Assembly: GCA_007126095.1 (NCBI GenBank) | Contig: SLBZ01000061.1 | Location: forward strand, 1-64,000 | DNA length: 64,000 nucleotides | From: Aquisalimonas sp. | Lineage (GTDB): Bacteria > Pseudomonadota > Gammaproteobacteria > Nitrococcales > Aquisalimonadaceae | Reading direction: 5' to 3' | Shown: positions 8,950 to 18,018 of the stretch, one piece after another | Position numbering within the stretch: position 1 is the first letter of the stretch | Layout of the letters: each line of letters begins with the position of its first letter | Notes under the pieces: generated by a model | What the model was told of the DNA's origin: nothing | Databases searched by the model: none | What the model saw: only the letters and a program-made list of their open reading frames with translations | Position numbers and translations under genes: made by a program

Positions 8950-10815
8950 CGATGACCCGGTTGCTGCCGGCTCGTCGGTCAGGCACTGCTCGATCGCTTC
9001 CCGGTCCAGGGTCTCCTGTTGTTCCAGATCCTGTACCAGACGGTCGAAGGCGGCCCGGTGCTTCGTGATGATGGCCTCGGCGCGCCCTTCCGCTTCCTTC
9101 AAGAGTGCGTGCACGGCCTCGTCCACCTGCCGTGCGGCATGCTCCGAGTGGTGGCGGTGCAGCGCCATCTCACGGCCGAGGAAGGGTTGGTCGTCGCTGT
9201 CCCGCAAATCCACCGGCCCCAGGTCGGGTGACATGCCCCAGCGCCCGACCATCGCGCGGGCCAGCGAGGTTGCCTGGCGAATGTCGTCATCCGCGCCGGA
9301 GCTCACGTTGCCAAGGACCACGCGCTCCGCCGCCCGGCCGCCCAGCAGAACCGCCAGGCGCCCGTGGAGGTAGTCTTCGGTGAGTGTCTGCCGTTCGTGT
9401 TCCGACAACTGCTGTGTGCCGCCGAGGGAGCGTCCGCGGGGAATGATGGAGACCTTGTAGAGGGGGTCCGCGTCCGGGGCGTGGTATGCAACCACCGTGT
9501 GCCCGCACTCGTGGACGGCCAGCCGGTGCCGCTCTTCCGGGTGAATGGCCAGGGTACGGGCGGTACCCAGCAGTAGGCGGTCACGGCACTCTTCGAAGTG
9601 TTTCATGGCCACCTGCTCGGCGTCTTCGCGCGCGGCGGCCATGGCAGCCTCGTTGACCAGGTTGCGCAGGTCCGCCCCCGAAAAGCCGGGTGTCCCCGCG
9701 CTGATCCTGGCTAGGTCGGCGTCGTCCGCGAGCGGGACCCTGCTGGTATGCACCGCAAGAATGGCTTCCCGCTCCTGGCGGTCGGGCAGGTCCAGCGTGA
9801 CGTGCCGGTCGAAGCGGCCGGGGCGGAGCAGGGCCGGGTCCAGGACGTCCGGGCGGTTGGTGGCGGCCAGGACGATGACGGCATCGCTGGACTCGAAACC
9901 ATCCATCTCCGCCAGGATCTGGTTCAGCGTCTGTTCGCGCTCGTCGTGGCCACCGCCCACGCCCGCGCCCCGGGTGCGGCCCACGCTGTCGAGCTCGTCG
10001 ATGAAGATGATCGCCGGTGCTGCCTTCTTGGCTGCTTCGAACAGCCGCCGCACGCGCGAGGCGCCGACCCCCACGTACACCTCGATGAACTCCGAGGCCG
10101 AGATGGAGAAGAAGGGCACACCCGCCTCGCCGGCCAGTGCCCGGGCCAGCAGCGTCTTGCCTGTGCCCGGCGGCCCCATCAGCAGAACCCCGTGGGGCAC
10201 GTCCGCCCCCAGCTTGCGATAGCGTTGCGGATCGCGCATGAACTCAACGAGCTCCGTGACTTCCCGCTTGGCGTTGGTGTGCCCTGCCACGTCGTCGAAG
10301 CGCACCTTCGGCACGTTCGCCTGCAGGTGAATCCCCTTGTTGAGAAAATCGCCCAGGCCGCCGGGGCCACTGCCTCCGGCACCTCCGGCGGTTCTGCGGA
10401 AGAGCAGGAAGAACAGCAGGATCAGGAACAGCCAGGGGACGAAGAACAGCAGTCGGGTCAGCCCCGCGCCGTCGGTGTCGGGCTTGACCTGCACGCTGAC
10501 CCGCTGCTGCTCCAGCAGCGGGAGCAGGCCGTCATCGCCACTGGCGGGGATCCGGGTGGCAAATAGTTCGCCGCGCTCACCGTCCGGGCCGATGCTGCGC
10601 TGCTCGCTCAGTTGCCCCTCGACCTGATGGCCCCGCATGGTGACCTCAAGCACTACTCCGTCCCGGGTCAGGGTCTTGAATGTGCTGTACGGGATGTCGT
10701 GCCGCTGCTCTGTTGGCACGCCAGTGGAGAGCATCAGCAAGACGATCAGCAAGGCAAGCGCAAACAGCAGCCAGCCATACTGCTCGGGAATACGAGGCTT
10801 GGGCAGCTTGGGCAT
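8932..10815 (-). CDS. ftsH: FtsH-family ATP-dependent zinc metalloprotease
   Basis: 627 residues. An N-terminal membrane helix (about residues 14-32) is followed by a short periplasmic part and a second helix (about 120-140). The AAA module has Walker A GPPGTGKT and Walker [12 protein letters not shown], and the metalloprotease has the zinc motif HECGH (variant of the usual HEAGH) and a downstream acidic ligand region. FtsH hexamers extract and degrade membrane and short-lived proteins. Absence of the usual rrmJ neighbour and the isolated position suggest this is an accessory FtsH rather than the housekeeping copy; that is an inference. Start ATG at 10815. Confidence 0.9.
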   Translation of the reverse strand: MPKLPKPRIPEQYGWLLFALALLIVLLMLSTGVPTEQRHDIPYSTFKTLTRDGVVLEVTMRGHQVEGQLSEQRSIGPDGERGELFATRIPASGDDGLLPLLEQQRVSVQVKPDTDGAGLTRLLFFVPWLFLILLFFLLFRRTAGGAGGSGPGGLGDFLNKGIHLQANVPKVRFDDVAGHTNAKREVTELVEFMRDPQRYRKLGADVPHGVLLMGPPGTGKTLLARALAGEAGVPFFSISASEFIEVYVGVGASRVRRLFEAAKKAAPAIIFIDELDSVGRTRGAGVGGGHDEREQTLNQILAEMDGFESSDAVIVLAATNRPDVLDPALLRPGRFDRHVTLDLPDRQEREAILAVHTSRVPLADDADLARISAGTPGFSGADLRNLVNEAAMAAAREDAEQVAMKHFEECRDRLLLGTARTLAIHPEERHRLAVHECGHTVVAYHAPDADPLYKVSIIPRGRSLGGTQQLSEHERQTLTEDYLHGRLAVLLGGRAAERVVLGNVSSGADDDIRQATSLARAMVGRWGMSPDLGPVDLRDSDDQPFLGREMALHRHHSEHAARQVDEAVHALLKEAEGRAEAIITKHRAAFDRLVQDLEQQETLDREAIEQCLTDEPAATGSSSIMTR

Positions 10816-10884
10816 GGACGCAATTCCGACAGGGCACGGGTTCCTCTATACAGTGTAGGAGGATTCCTCGCCGAGCGAAGGCGG

Positions 10885-12324
10885 TCAGTCGCTGCCTGGT
10901 TTGATGTTCTGGTTCAGTTGAAACAGGTTTCCCGGGTCGTAGGCTGCCTTCAGCGCGGCCAGGCGCTGATAGTGGGTGGCGTCGTGGTTGGCCCGCGCCT
11001 GGGTAGCGGCCTCATCCGCAAGGCCGGCAAAGTTGAGGTAGGCACGGCCGCTCGAGTGCTGATTCATCTCGTCCCAGAAGTCTCGCGCCCAGTTGATATT
11101 GCGCTCATCGTCGGCTGCGTTCTCCCAGAGCATGTCGATGCTGAGCATCCAGTTCATGTCCCGGGCGCCGAACGCGGTGGCATCGGCGGGGATGCGTTTG
11201 ACCGCACCGCCCAGGTCCCAGACGGAGCACAGTGAAGTGGGGGATGGCCGCTCCTGTGCCCGCGCGGTGATGGAATCGATGGCTGAGTCGTCGAGCTCAT
11301 TCAGCAGCAGCGACTTGTAGTACGCGCGGTAGACGCCCCTGGGGGCCTGCGCGTCGAAGATCTGCTGTATCTCGCAGTAGGGCATGGGGCCGGACATGTC
11401 CGCCAGGGGAGCGGCCAGCGTGCGCAGGGGCTGCAGCCTGCGTTCGCCTTCGGCCGCGTCGTCCGCCCACACACCGCCCACAGCGATGACGGGTTGGCCC
11501 CACGTGGACTCCGGCAGGTCCGGGTCTTCACCCACGGTGGATATTTCCACCATGGAGCCCCGAAACGCGTCGGGGGCGGTCTGCAGGAAATCCCGCCAGC
11601 CACGCATCACCCGGGCCGCATCCGAGGCCCGGTAGAGGGTCATGATCAGCATGACCGTGGGGCCGACCGGGTGGAGCTGGAACTCGAATGACGTGACCAC
11701 GCCGAAGTTGCCGCCGCCGCCGCGCACGCCCCAGAACAGCTCCGGATTCTCGTGCTCGCTGGCGGTGCGCGGCACGCCGTCGGCGGTGACGATCTCCACC
11801 GACGCCAGGTTGTCCAGGGACAGCCCGTGCTTTCCCCGCAGCCAGCCCATGCCACCGGCCAGTGTCAGCCCGCCCACGCCCGTGTCCGAAATCAGGCCGC
11901 CGGGCGTCGCAAGCCCGTAGACCTGGGCCTCACGGTCGAAATCGCCCCAGGTGGCGCCACCCTGCACCCGGGCACGTCGCGCAAGCGGGTCAACGTGAAC
12001 CGCCCGCATTGCGGACAGGTCGATCATGAGACCACCGTCGCAGGAGCCCGTGCCGGCGGAGTTGTGGCCGCCGCCGCGCACGGCCGTGACCATACCGCTA
12101 TCGCGGGCGAAATTGACGGCCGCAATCACGTCCGCGGTGCCGGCGCAGTGCGCAATCAGGGCCGGCCGCTTGTCGTACATGCCGTTCCAGATCTGCCGCA
12201 CGGTGTCGTAGTCTGCATCACCGGGCTGCAGCAACTGGCCGCGGAAGCTCGCCTGCAGGGTCTCGAACAGTGGGGCCATGGCTCCGTCGATGAGGTCCTG
12301 AGAGTCGATCCGTGCCGTGTTCAT
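10885..12324 (-). CDS. FAD-dependent oxidoreductase, berberine-bridge-enzyme-like (PCMH-type)
   Basis: 479 residues. The FAD-binding PCMH domain lies at about residues 45-215, with VRGGGHNSAGTG, where the His is the usual covalent FAD attachment site, and ISDTGVGGLTLAGGMGWL. The second covalent Cys of bicovalent members is not seen. A C-terminal BBE domain is visible (NFAGLADEAATQARANHD... YDPGNLFQLNQNI). Such enzymes oxidise alcohols, sugars or aromatic compounds with oxygen. The first 10 residues carry no signal peptide, so it appears cytoplasmic. It is divergent from a GlxA-type regulator, the likely controller. Confidence 0.85.
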   Translation of the reverse strand: MNTARIDSQDLIDGAMAPLFETLQASFRGQLLQPGDADYDTVRQIWNGMYDKRPALIAHCAGTADVIAAVNFARDSGMVTAVRGGGHNSAGTGSCDGGLMIDLSAMRAVHVDPLARRARVQGGATWGDFDREAQVYGLATPGGLISDTGVGGLTLAGGMGWLRGKHGLSLDNLASVEIVTADGVPRTASEHENPELFWGVRGGGGNFGVVTSFEFQLHPVGPTVMLIMTLYRASDAARVMRGWRDFLQTAPDAFRGSMVEISTVGEDPDLPESTWGQPVIAVGGVWADDAAEGERRLQPLRTLAAPLADMSGPMPYCEIQQIFDAQAPRGVYRAYYKSLLLNELDDSAIDSITARAQERPSPTSLCSVWDLGGAVKRIPADATAFGARDMNWMLSIDMLWENAADDERNINWARDFWDEMNQHSSGRAYLNFAGLADEAATQARANHDATHYQRLAALKAAYDPGNLFQLNQNIKPGSD

Positions 12325-12460
12325 GTCGTGCCTCCTGGGCGTTGCCGCCCGACCGAAGAGGTTCTGCCACTGTGCTATAGATCCTAGGAAGCGAATCGGT
12401 CTGCCGTAAGAGGCAAAGCCACCACAAGCAGGGCAAAACAGACACTGGCGGGGTCATTCG

Positions 12461-13492
12461 ATGCATGCGCCTGACCAGCCACCGCTTCACATCTCTCTTC
12501 TGGCGGCGCCGGAGACGTCGCCGTCGGTACTGTATGGCCTGGTTGACGTGCTTGGCACCGCCGGCGCCATTTACCCGGAGATCACCACCGGCAAGCCTGG
12601 TCGGCCACTGTTCGATGTGAACGTGGTTGCCGTGGCCGCGACGCCGTTTCGCTGCGGTCTGGGGATGATGATCGAACCCGACTGTGCGCTGGCCGACGTG
12701 GCGTCCACTGACTGCGTCGTGGTCTGCGACATGTATCAGCCAGTGCATGAGCCGCCCCATGGACGCTACGGCGCCGAGATCGAGTGGCTCAGACGCATCC
12801 ATGCCGACGGTGCACTTCTCACGTCGGTGTGTTCCGGCTCGCTGATTCTCGCAGAAGCGGGTTTACTGGACGGCCGCGAGGCGGCCGGCCACTGGTGCTA
12901 TCGGGAGCTGATCCGCCGTCATTATCCCCGCGTGAGGCTCCGCGATGATCTGGTGCTCTGTCTTTCCGAAGAAGGCGAGCGCATCGTTACAGCCGGCGCG
13001 GTCAGTGCCTGGCAGGAACTGGCCATGTACCTGATTGCACGGTTCGCGGGCCGTGAACAGGCGCTGCAGACAGCCAAGGTGTTTCTGTTCACCGAGCACG
13101 TGGAGGGACAGCTGCCCTATGCGGTGACCGTGGTGCAGCCGCAAACAGCTGATGCGGTGATCGCCGACAGCCAGGCATGGATCGCCGACAACCTGGACTG
13201 CGCAAACCCGGTGACCTGCATGAGCGAGCGCGCAGGGCTCAAACCGCGGACCTTCGCACGACGGTTTCGGGCGGCGACCGGTTATCGGCCCATGGCCTAC
13301 GTTCACGCCCTGCGCATCGAGGACGCCAAGCGGCAACTGGAGGCCGCCACATTGCCCGTGGATGAGGTCGGGCATGCGGTGGGTTACGAAGACCCAACGT
13401 CCTTCCGCCGTCTTTTTCGGCGCAAGACCGGTATGACGCCCTCGGCGTATCGACGCAAGTTCAGCCGCCTTGCGGCGCCCGGAGGTGTCTGA
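12461..13492 (+). CDS. GlxA-family transcriptional regulator (DJ-1/PfpI plus AraC HTH)
   Basis: 343 residues. The N-terminal two thirds is a DJ-1/PfpI-like domain, with the nucleophile-elbow segment SVCSGSLILAEAGLLDGREAAGHW (about residues 125-150). The C-terminal AraC/XylS double helix-turn-helix runs from about 230 to 335, with LKPRTFARRFRAATGYRPMAYVHALRIEDAKRQLE and VGYEDPTSFRRLFRRKTGMTPSAYRRKF. Regulators of this group sense small metabolites. The 136 bp divergent intergenic region shared with the flavoenzyme gene is the obvious operator location. The ligand is unknown. Confidence 0.88.
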   Translation: MHAPDQPPLHISLLAAPETSPSVLYGLVDVLGTAGAIYPEITTGKPGRPLFDVNVVAVAATPFRCGLGMMIEPDCALADVASTDCVVVCDMYQPVHEPPHGRYGAEIEWLRRIHADGALLTSVCSGSLILAEAGLLDGREAAGHWCYRELIRRHYPRVRLRDDLVLCLSEEGERIVTAGAVSAWQELAMYLIARFAGREQALQTAKVFLFTEHVEGQLPYAVTVVQPQTADAVIADSQAWIADNLDCANPVTCMSERAGLKPRTFARRFRAATGYRPMAYVHALRIEDAKRQLEAATLPVDEVGHAVGYEDPTSFRRLFRRKTGMTPSAYRRKFSRLAAPGGV

Positions 13493-13511
13493 AAAGACCC
13501 CATGACGCCGT

Positions 13512-14525
13512 TTACGCGGCGGGCGGAACCAGTACGGCGGCTCCCGTCAGGCGGCCCTCGCGGAGGTCGGCCAGGGCCTCGTTTGCGCGTTCCAGCGGGT
13601 ACGTGGTGATCTCGGTGCGGATGGGGACCTCCGGCGCCAGCGCCAGGAACTCGGTGCCGTCCTGGCGGGTGAGGTTGGCGACCGAGTGGATGCTGCGCTC
13701 CTCCCAGAGCAGCCGGTACGGGAACGACGGGATGTCCGACATGTGAATGCCGCCACTCACGACCCGACCACCCGGTCGGACGTGCTCCAGGGCGCGCGGT
13801 ACCAGGCTGCCGATGGGCGCGAAGAGGATGGCCGCATCCAGCCGCTCCGGCGGCTCGTCGTCCGAGCCGCCCGCCCAGGTCGCGCCCAGCCGGCGCGCGA
13901 ATCCTTGCGCCTGCTCGTCACCGGGGCGGGTGAACGCATAGATCTGCTGGCCGCGCGACACCGCCAGTTGCGCCAGGATGTGTGCCGCCGCGCCAAAGCC
14001 ATAGATACCAAGGCGCCGTGGCTCCGCGCCGCCGGCGATACGCCAGGAGCGGTAGCCGATGAGTCCGGCGCACAACAGTGGTGCGGCATCGGCGGGTGCG
14101 TAGCCGGAGACAGGGAAGCAGTAGCGGGCATCGGCCACCGTGTACTCGGCGTAACCGCCGTCCAGGGTGTAGCCGGTGAATCGCGCGTTGCCACAGAGGT
14201 TCTCCCGCCCCGCTGTACAGGCCTCGCACTTGCCGCAGGTCCAGCCCAGCCAGGGCACTCCGACCTGGTCGCCGGGGCTGAAGGCAGTGACCCCGTCGCC
14301 TGTGTCGGTCACTTCGCCGACGATCTCGTGGCCCGGGATGACGGGCAGGCGGGGATCAGGCAGTTCACCATCGACCACGTGAAGATCCGTGCGGCAGACG
14401 CCGCAGGCAAGGACGCGCAACTGCACCTGGCCTGGTCCTGGTTCAGGCACCGGGACGTGCTCCTGACGGAGCGGGTCTCCCGCCGAGTGGAGGCGCATGG
14501 CCTGCATGGTCTGATGGCGCGTCAT
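13512..14525 (-). CDS. Zinc-dependent alcohol dehydrogenase
   Basis: 337 residues of the medium-chain dehydrogenase family. Catalytic zinc ligands are in CGVCRTDLHV and PGHEIVGEV. The structural zinc loop is CGKCEACTAGRENLCG (about residues 99-114), and the Rossmann segment is RRLGIYGFGAAAHILAQLA. The GYAEYTVADARYCFPV and LLCAGLIGYRSWR stretches match the zinc-dependent alcohol dehydrogenase family proteins near AdhA/AdhP. It probably oxidises primary alcohols with NAD(P). The next gene on the same strand upstream, a serine hydrolase, ends 46 bp before this start and may be cotranscribed. Confidence 0.85.
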   Translation of the reverse strand: MTRHQTMQAMRLHSAGDPLRQEHVPVPEPGPGQVQLRVLACGVCRTDLHVVDGELPDPRLPVIPGHEIVGEVTDTGDGVTAFSPGDQVGVPWLGWTCGKCEACTAGRENLCGNARFTGYTLDGGYAEYTVADARYCFPVSGYAPADAAPLLCAGLIGYRSWRIAGGAEPRRLGIYGFGAAAHILAQLAVSRGQQIYAFTRPGDEQAQGFARRLGATWAGGSDDEPPERLDAAILFAPIGSLVPRALEHVRPGGRVVSGGIHMSDIPSFPYRLLWEERSIHSVANLTRQDGTEFLALAPEVPIRTEITTYPLERANEALADLREGRLTGAAVLVPPAA

Positions 14526-14571
14526 GAACCGTATCCAGAGGTTCGCACAGCGTTTTCAGATTAGCAGAGAT

Positions 14572-15504
14572 TCACGGGGCCGGCGCTGATGCCCGGACCG
14601 GTTCGGTGGTTGGGTCCAGCAGCGGCAGCAGTTGGCCGGCCCAGATCGAGTCGCGGTAGCGCTCTCGGGACCAGCCCAGATGGCCGACCTTGTCCTCGCC
14701 AATGTCCGACGGCCGGATCGCGACCATCCGCACCGGTGCGTTGGGGTAGAACGCGTGCATGGCCTGGATGCCCTTGCGCGACATCATTTCGTCGTCCGTG
14801 AACGTGAGCGCGGTGATTGGCACGCGCAGGCGGTCGAACTGGTCGGCCATCGCCTTGCCTTCGGCGCCGACGGCGTAATCGGGGTGCAGGCACCAGCGCC
14901 GCCACTGACGCATCACGCCGCCGGGCAGGTCCCCGACAATGCCGAGCCGGTTGCCGGGGAAGTAGCCCAGGGCGGCCAGGGTCACGGGTGCGATTCCATA
15001 CCACAGCGCCAGCACGCGGCGGCGGGTCGGCGTGGCGTTCCAACGCCAGTAGCCGCTGCCGCAGGCAATGGTGACGGCCTGGTCCAGGCGGTTGGCGCTG
15101 GGGATCATGCCCAGGATCTGACCGCCCACGCTGTGGCCGAGCCATGTCAGCGGAGTGCCGGGATAGCGGGCGAGGGCGAACTGCACCGCAGCCTCGCAGT
15201 CCTCGGTGGCCCAGTCCGTGACCTGGACGTTGCAGTCGCGCAGGCGGCCGGTCAGGGAGGCGCCGATGCCGAAGTAGTCGAAGGTGATGGCGGTCAGGCC
15301 GTGCTCGCAGAGGAAGCGGGCGAAGCGCTCGTAGGCGCGTTGGCTCACACCCATGGCTCCGGCGATGATCACCACCGCGCGCGGTGTCTCCGCCTCGAAC
15401 ACCCGCAGCGCAACAGTGTGGCCGCGGGGCGTGCGGAGGGTGATCGTGGTGGGGCCGTCGGCATCCTGCGTTTCATCGCGGACGTGGTAGAGGGGCTGAT
15501 CCAT
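14572..15504 (-). CDS. Alpha/beta-fold hydrolase (S33-like)
   Basis: 310 residues with the alpha/beta-hydrolase fold. The nucleophile elbow is WLGHSVGGQILG (Ser at about residue 128), a likely acid is in TFTDDEMM, and the likely catalytic His is in GHLGW near residue 280. The early VVIIAGAMGVSQRAYERFARFLCEHGLTAITFDYFGIGAS supplies the oxyanion region. No signal peptide is seen. The physiological substrate is unknown; the family includes esterases and lipase-like enzymes. It lies upstream of the alcohol dehydrogenase on the same strand. Confidence 0.8.
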   Translation of the reverse strand: MDQPLYHVRDETQDADGPTTITLRTPRGHTVALRVFEAETPRAVVIIAGAMGVSQRAYERFARFLCEHGLTAITFDYFGIGASLTGRLRDCNVQVTDWATEDCEAAVQFALARYPGTPLTWLGHSVGGQILGMIPSANRLDQAVTIACGSGYWRWNATPTRRRVLALWYGIAPVTLAALGYFPGNRLGIVGDLPGGVMRQWRRWCLHPDYAVGAEGKAMADQFDRLRVPITALTFTDDEMMSRKGIQAMHAFYPNAPVRMVAIRPSDIGEDKVGHLGWSRERYRDSIWAGQLLPLLDPTTEPVRASAPAP

Positions 15505-15639
15505 GATTCGGTCCGTTTGCTTGGCTACCGTGACCGACTATAGGCCGTCAGGAATTCGCCCGCAATAGATTGGGAAAGAAATCTTGTCATTTGTGTTGGT
15601 TTGACCCTCCCACCCCGGTTCGATACCGTCTACCGCTTC

Positions 15640-15862
15640 TGAGGTGCTTCGGCCGCCAGCCTGGTGGCCGGGGATAATCGGGAAGCCGGTGCGTCGCCAT
15701 ACAGGCGCGACAAGTCCGGCGCTGCTCCCGCAACGGTAAGCGGTTTCATGCCGTCCACCCGGCGCTTGCTCCCGGCAGGCGCCACCCACTGGGCTTCACG
15801 GGCCCGGGAAGGGCGTGGATGTGCTGGCAGGTTCTGCCGCCGCAAGCCCGGAGACCGGCCTC
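15640..15862 (+). promoter_or_regulatory. Cobalamin (adenosylcobalamin-type) riboswitch
   Basis: The conserved blocks of the B12 aptamer occur in order on the plus strand. GAGGTGCTTC is at 15641-15650 and GGGAAGCCGGTG at 15680-15691. The B12-box-like core GCTGCTCCCGCAACGGTAAG is at 15721-15740. The downstream GGGAAGGGCG occurs near 15805-15815, and the closing AAGCCCGGAGACCGGCC at 15844-15860. Cobalamin riboswitches normally repress B12 uptake or synthesis genes when the vitamin is bound. Here the first gene downstream is a porin, followed by a cytochrome c'. Confidence 0.93.
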
Positions 15863-15871
15863 GGATGTGTA

Positions 15872-15902
15872 CCGAACGCGCCACGGGAGTTGGGCGGTTC
15901 GG
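15872..15902 (+). promoter_or_regulatory. Hairpin after the cobalamin aptamer (candidate expression platform)
   Basis: The arms CCGAACGCGCC and GGCGGTTCGG pair with one bulge just 10 bases downstream of the aptamer's closing block. No run of T follows, so it looks more like a structural switch element, or a Rho/translation-type platform, than an intrinsic terminator. Confidence 0.45.
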
Positions 15903-16042
15903 GTGAGGTCGTTCCGGCCCGTTCGCCGCGTCTGGAATTGCATTGCCCGACCACTTGCCTGTGGGCCATACGGCCTGTCCAGCCACGGCTGGGTCTCCCT
16001 GCGCTTACAACAAGATCGATTCCAACAAAGCCAGTGAGGGCC

Positions 16043-17245
16043 ATGATGCGCGAGAAGAATTCACGACCGGCGTATGCCGGGTGGCCGGCCATGACCGGAT
16101 TATCCAGTAATGAACTGCCGCGCCGCAGGCGGTCGACCGCCACCGTGAGCGGTGCCGTCGTGTCCGCCATGCTCGCCTGCGGCGTGACCGCGGCCGGCGC
16201 CGGGGAGATTCCCCTGGGCAGTGATGGCGACGCCGGCAGCCTGAGCTTCGGCGGGTTGCTGCAGCCGCGTCTGGAGTACGATCGGCGCGACGACGGTGAT
16301 CATCGAGCGGAGACCTCGCTGCGTCGCGCGTGGCTGGATATCCGGGGCGAACTCCCCGGTTACGGCCTCACGTTCCGCATGCAGACGGACGTGGGCGGCA
16401 GCGCCTCCGTGCGCGACCTGTGGCTGCAGTATGCCCTCGGTGAGAGCTGGGGGCTGCGCATGGGGCAGTACACCGCGCCGTTTGCCCTGTCGCGGTCCGT
16501 TGGCGGGCCCAATCGCACCTTCACCGAGATCGGTGTGGCGGCCAACAACTTCCAGATTCCCCAAGGGCGGGACACCGGGGTGGGGCTGCTGGGCAGTGCC
16601 GCAGACGGACGCTGGGAGGCCAGCGTTAACGTCTTCGATGGTCGCGGTCGTCTGGACAGGCGTGGCGATGACCGACCCTCCACGGACGGCGGTCTCGTGA
16701 CCACCCGGGCCGCGTTTGCGCCGGTGGGCGCCGTGCCGTCGCACACGTCCACCCTGGGCAATACCCGTCAGCCCGCGGCGCTGTCCTTCGGGGTGGGCGG
16801 CATGGCCGCCGCCGACAACCACCTGCGTGACTGGACGCTGGATAGTGACGTCGACACCGAGGATCAGCGCGCCGACTGGGCCACGGGCACCGTCGACGTC
16901 GCCGCCAGCCTCGGCCCGGTCACCGGGACGGCCGCCGCGTTCCAGCGCCGCGTCAGCCCGGACGAGGGCAACGGCTACGACGACCAGGGCTGGGAGGCGG
17001 AACTGGCGATGGCGCTGCCCGTCGTGGATCAGGAAATCGCGTTGCGCCGTTCGGTGCTGCGGCGGGACGTCAACGACGACCGGCCGGATGCGCCGGAGCG
17101 CGGCGGTCAGCGGGAATGGTCCGCCGGCTGGACGGCCTTCCACGATCGCCATGCCTGGAAGACGCAGGTGTTCGCGATCCGCACCCGGGGCGGCGACCAG
17201 CCCTCGGACTGGCAGGCCCACGTCCAGCACCAGGTGCATTTCTGA
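16043..17245 (+). CDS. OprP/OprO-like outer-membrane porin under cobalamin riboswitch
   Basis: About 400 residues from ATG 16043 (GAGGG 6 bp upstream); an alternative ATG is at 16091. An arginine-rich n-region (LPRRRRSTATVS) and hydrophobic core (GAVVSAMLACGVTAAGAG) form a signal peptide. The mature part begins with FGGLLQPRLEYDRRDDGDHRAETSLRRAWLDIRGELPGYGLTFRMQTDVGG, a phosphate-selective porin O/P-type beta barrel, and ends in aromatic Phe (VQHQVHF), as outer-membrane barrels do. The riboswitch upstream implies repression when cobalamin is plentiful, so the porin may help take up corrinoids, cobalt or a B12-sparing substrate. That role is inference; usual B12 uptake uses TonB-dependent BtuB. 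Confidence 0.82.
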   Translation: MMREKNSRPAYAGWPAMTGLSSNELPRRRRSTATVSGAVVSAMLACGVTAAGAGEIPLGSDGDAGSLSFGGLLQPRLEYDRRDDGDHRAETSLRRAWLDIRGELPGYGLTFRMQTDVGGSASVRDLWLQYALGESWGLRMGQYTAPFALSRSVGGPNRTFTEIGVAANNFQIPQGRDTGVGLLGSAADGRWEASVNVFDGRGRLDRRGDDRPSTDGGLVTTRAAFAPVGAVPSHTSTLGNTRQPAALSFGVGGMAAADNHLRDWTLDSDVDTEDQRADWATGTVDVAASLGPVTGTAAAFQRRVSPDEGNGYDDQGWEAELAMALPVVDQEIALRRSVLRRDVNDDRPDAPERGGQREWSAGWTAFHDRHAWKTQVFAIRTRGGDQPSDWQAHVQHQVHF

Positions 17246-17259
17246 CAGGGAGAGCCGAC

Positions 17260-17844
17260 ATGACAACAGCACAACGCACACCGCTGGTCCCGCGGCTCGC
17301 CGTATCGATTCTGTTCGCCGCCACGCCGGCGCTGCTGGCCGATGGGCACTCCGTGAGCGATCCGGAGGAAGTGGAGATCCGCATGCCCGGCCCCTGGGGG
17401 GATTACAGCGAGGCCATGGAGGACCCGGACGCCGTGGATGCCGATGCCGCCTACGTGGGCCACCGCCGCCACCGTATGCAGCTGCTCTCGGGCTACTACC
17501 GCTCCCTGGAGATGGCGCTGCGCTATGACGCCCCCGTGGATCCGGAGACCATCGCCAGGCTGGCCGAGGGCCTGGAGCGCCACGCTCAGGATATCCCCGC
17601 GCTGTTCGACCGGGAGACGCCCACCGGGGAGGACGAACCCGGCGCATTGGCGCGTATCTGGGAGGAGCAGGAGCAGTTCCAGGAGCACGTGGACAACTTC
17701 GCCGCACAGACGCGCGATCTGCAGCGGGCAATGCCCCAGTCCCCGGCCGATGAGAACGACGCCTGGGAGCCGCGTGCTACGGAAGTGCTGAACGGCGTGC
17801 GGCACCAGTGTCTTGCCTGCCATGACACCTTCCGCCGTCGCTGA
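17260..17844 (+). CDS. Cytochrome c' family protein (class II c-type cytochrome)
   Basis: 194 residues from the ATG at 17260, 14 bp after the porin. An N-terminal signal peptide (LVPRLAVSILFAATPALLADG) leads to a helical domain. The heme-binding motif CLACH lies close to the C-terminus (RHQCLACHDTFRRR), the arrangement of cytochrome c' and related four-helix class II cytochromes. It would be periplasmic and could bind NO or CO or transfer electrons. Because it sits directly behind the porin, it should share control by the cobalamin riboswitch, which is unusual. The sequence before the heme site is divergent from classical cytochrome c'. Confidence 0.75.
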   Translation: MTTAQRTPLVPRLAVSILFAATPALLADGHSVSDPEEVEIRMPGPWGDYSEAMEDPDAVDADAAYVGHRRHRMQLLSGYYRSLEMALRYDAPVDPETIARLAEGLERHAQDIPALFDRETPTGEDEPGALARIWEEQEQFQEHVDNFAAQTRDLQRAMPQSPADENDAWEPRATEVLNGVRHQCLACHDTFRRR

Positions 17845-18018
17845 AACATGCATGAGTTGAATGCGATTGAATAGAAACCATGCATTTGTCGTGGCGATGT
17901 CCGGCGCCTAGGCTGCTACCATCTCCCGTTGCGCGCAGCGACGCGCGCGACGCTCCGGTCGCACCATTCAGTGCCGGCAGCCCGTGGGCTCGTGCCGGAA
18001 AACCGCGTTAGAGGACTT

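Noticed and set aside
8932..10815. HECGH instead of HEAGH in the FtsH-like protease considered as an inactivating change
   Set aside because: The two His and the Glu required for zinc and catalysis are unchanged; the Ala to Cys exchange is compatible with activity.
15617..15623. GGTTCGA resembling a tRNA T-loop
   Set aside because: No acceptor or anticodon stems around it; it is simply leader sequence before the cobalamin aptamer.
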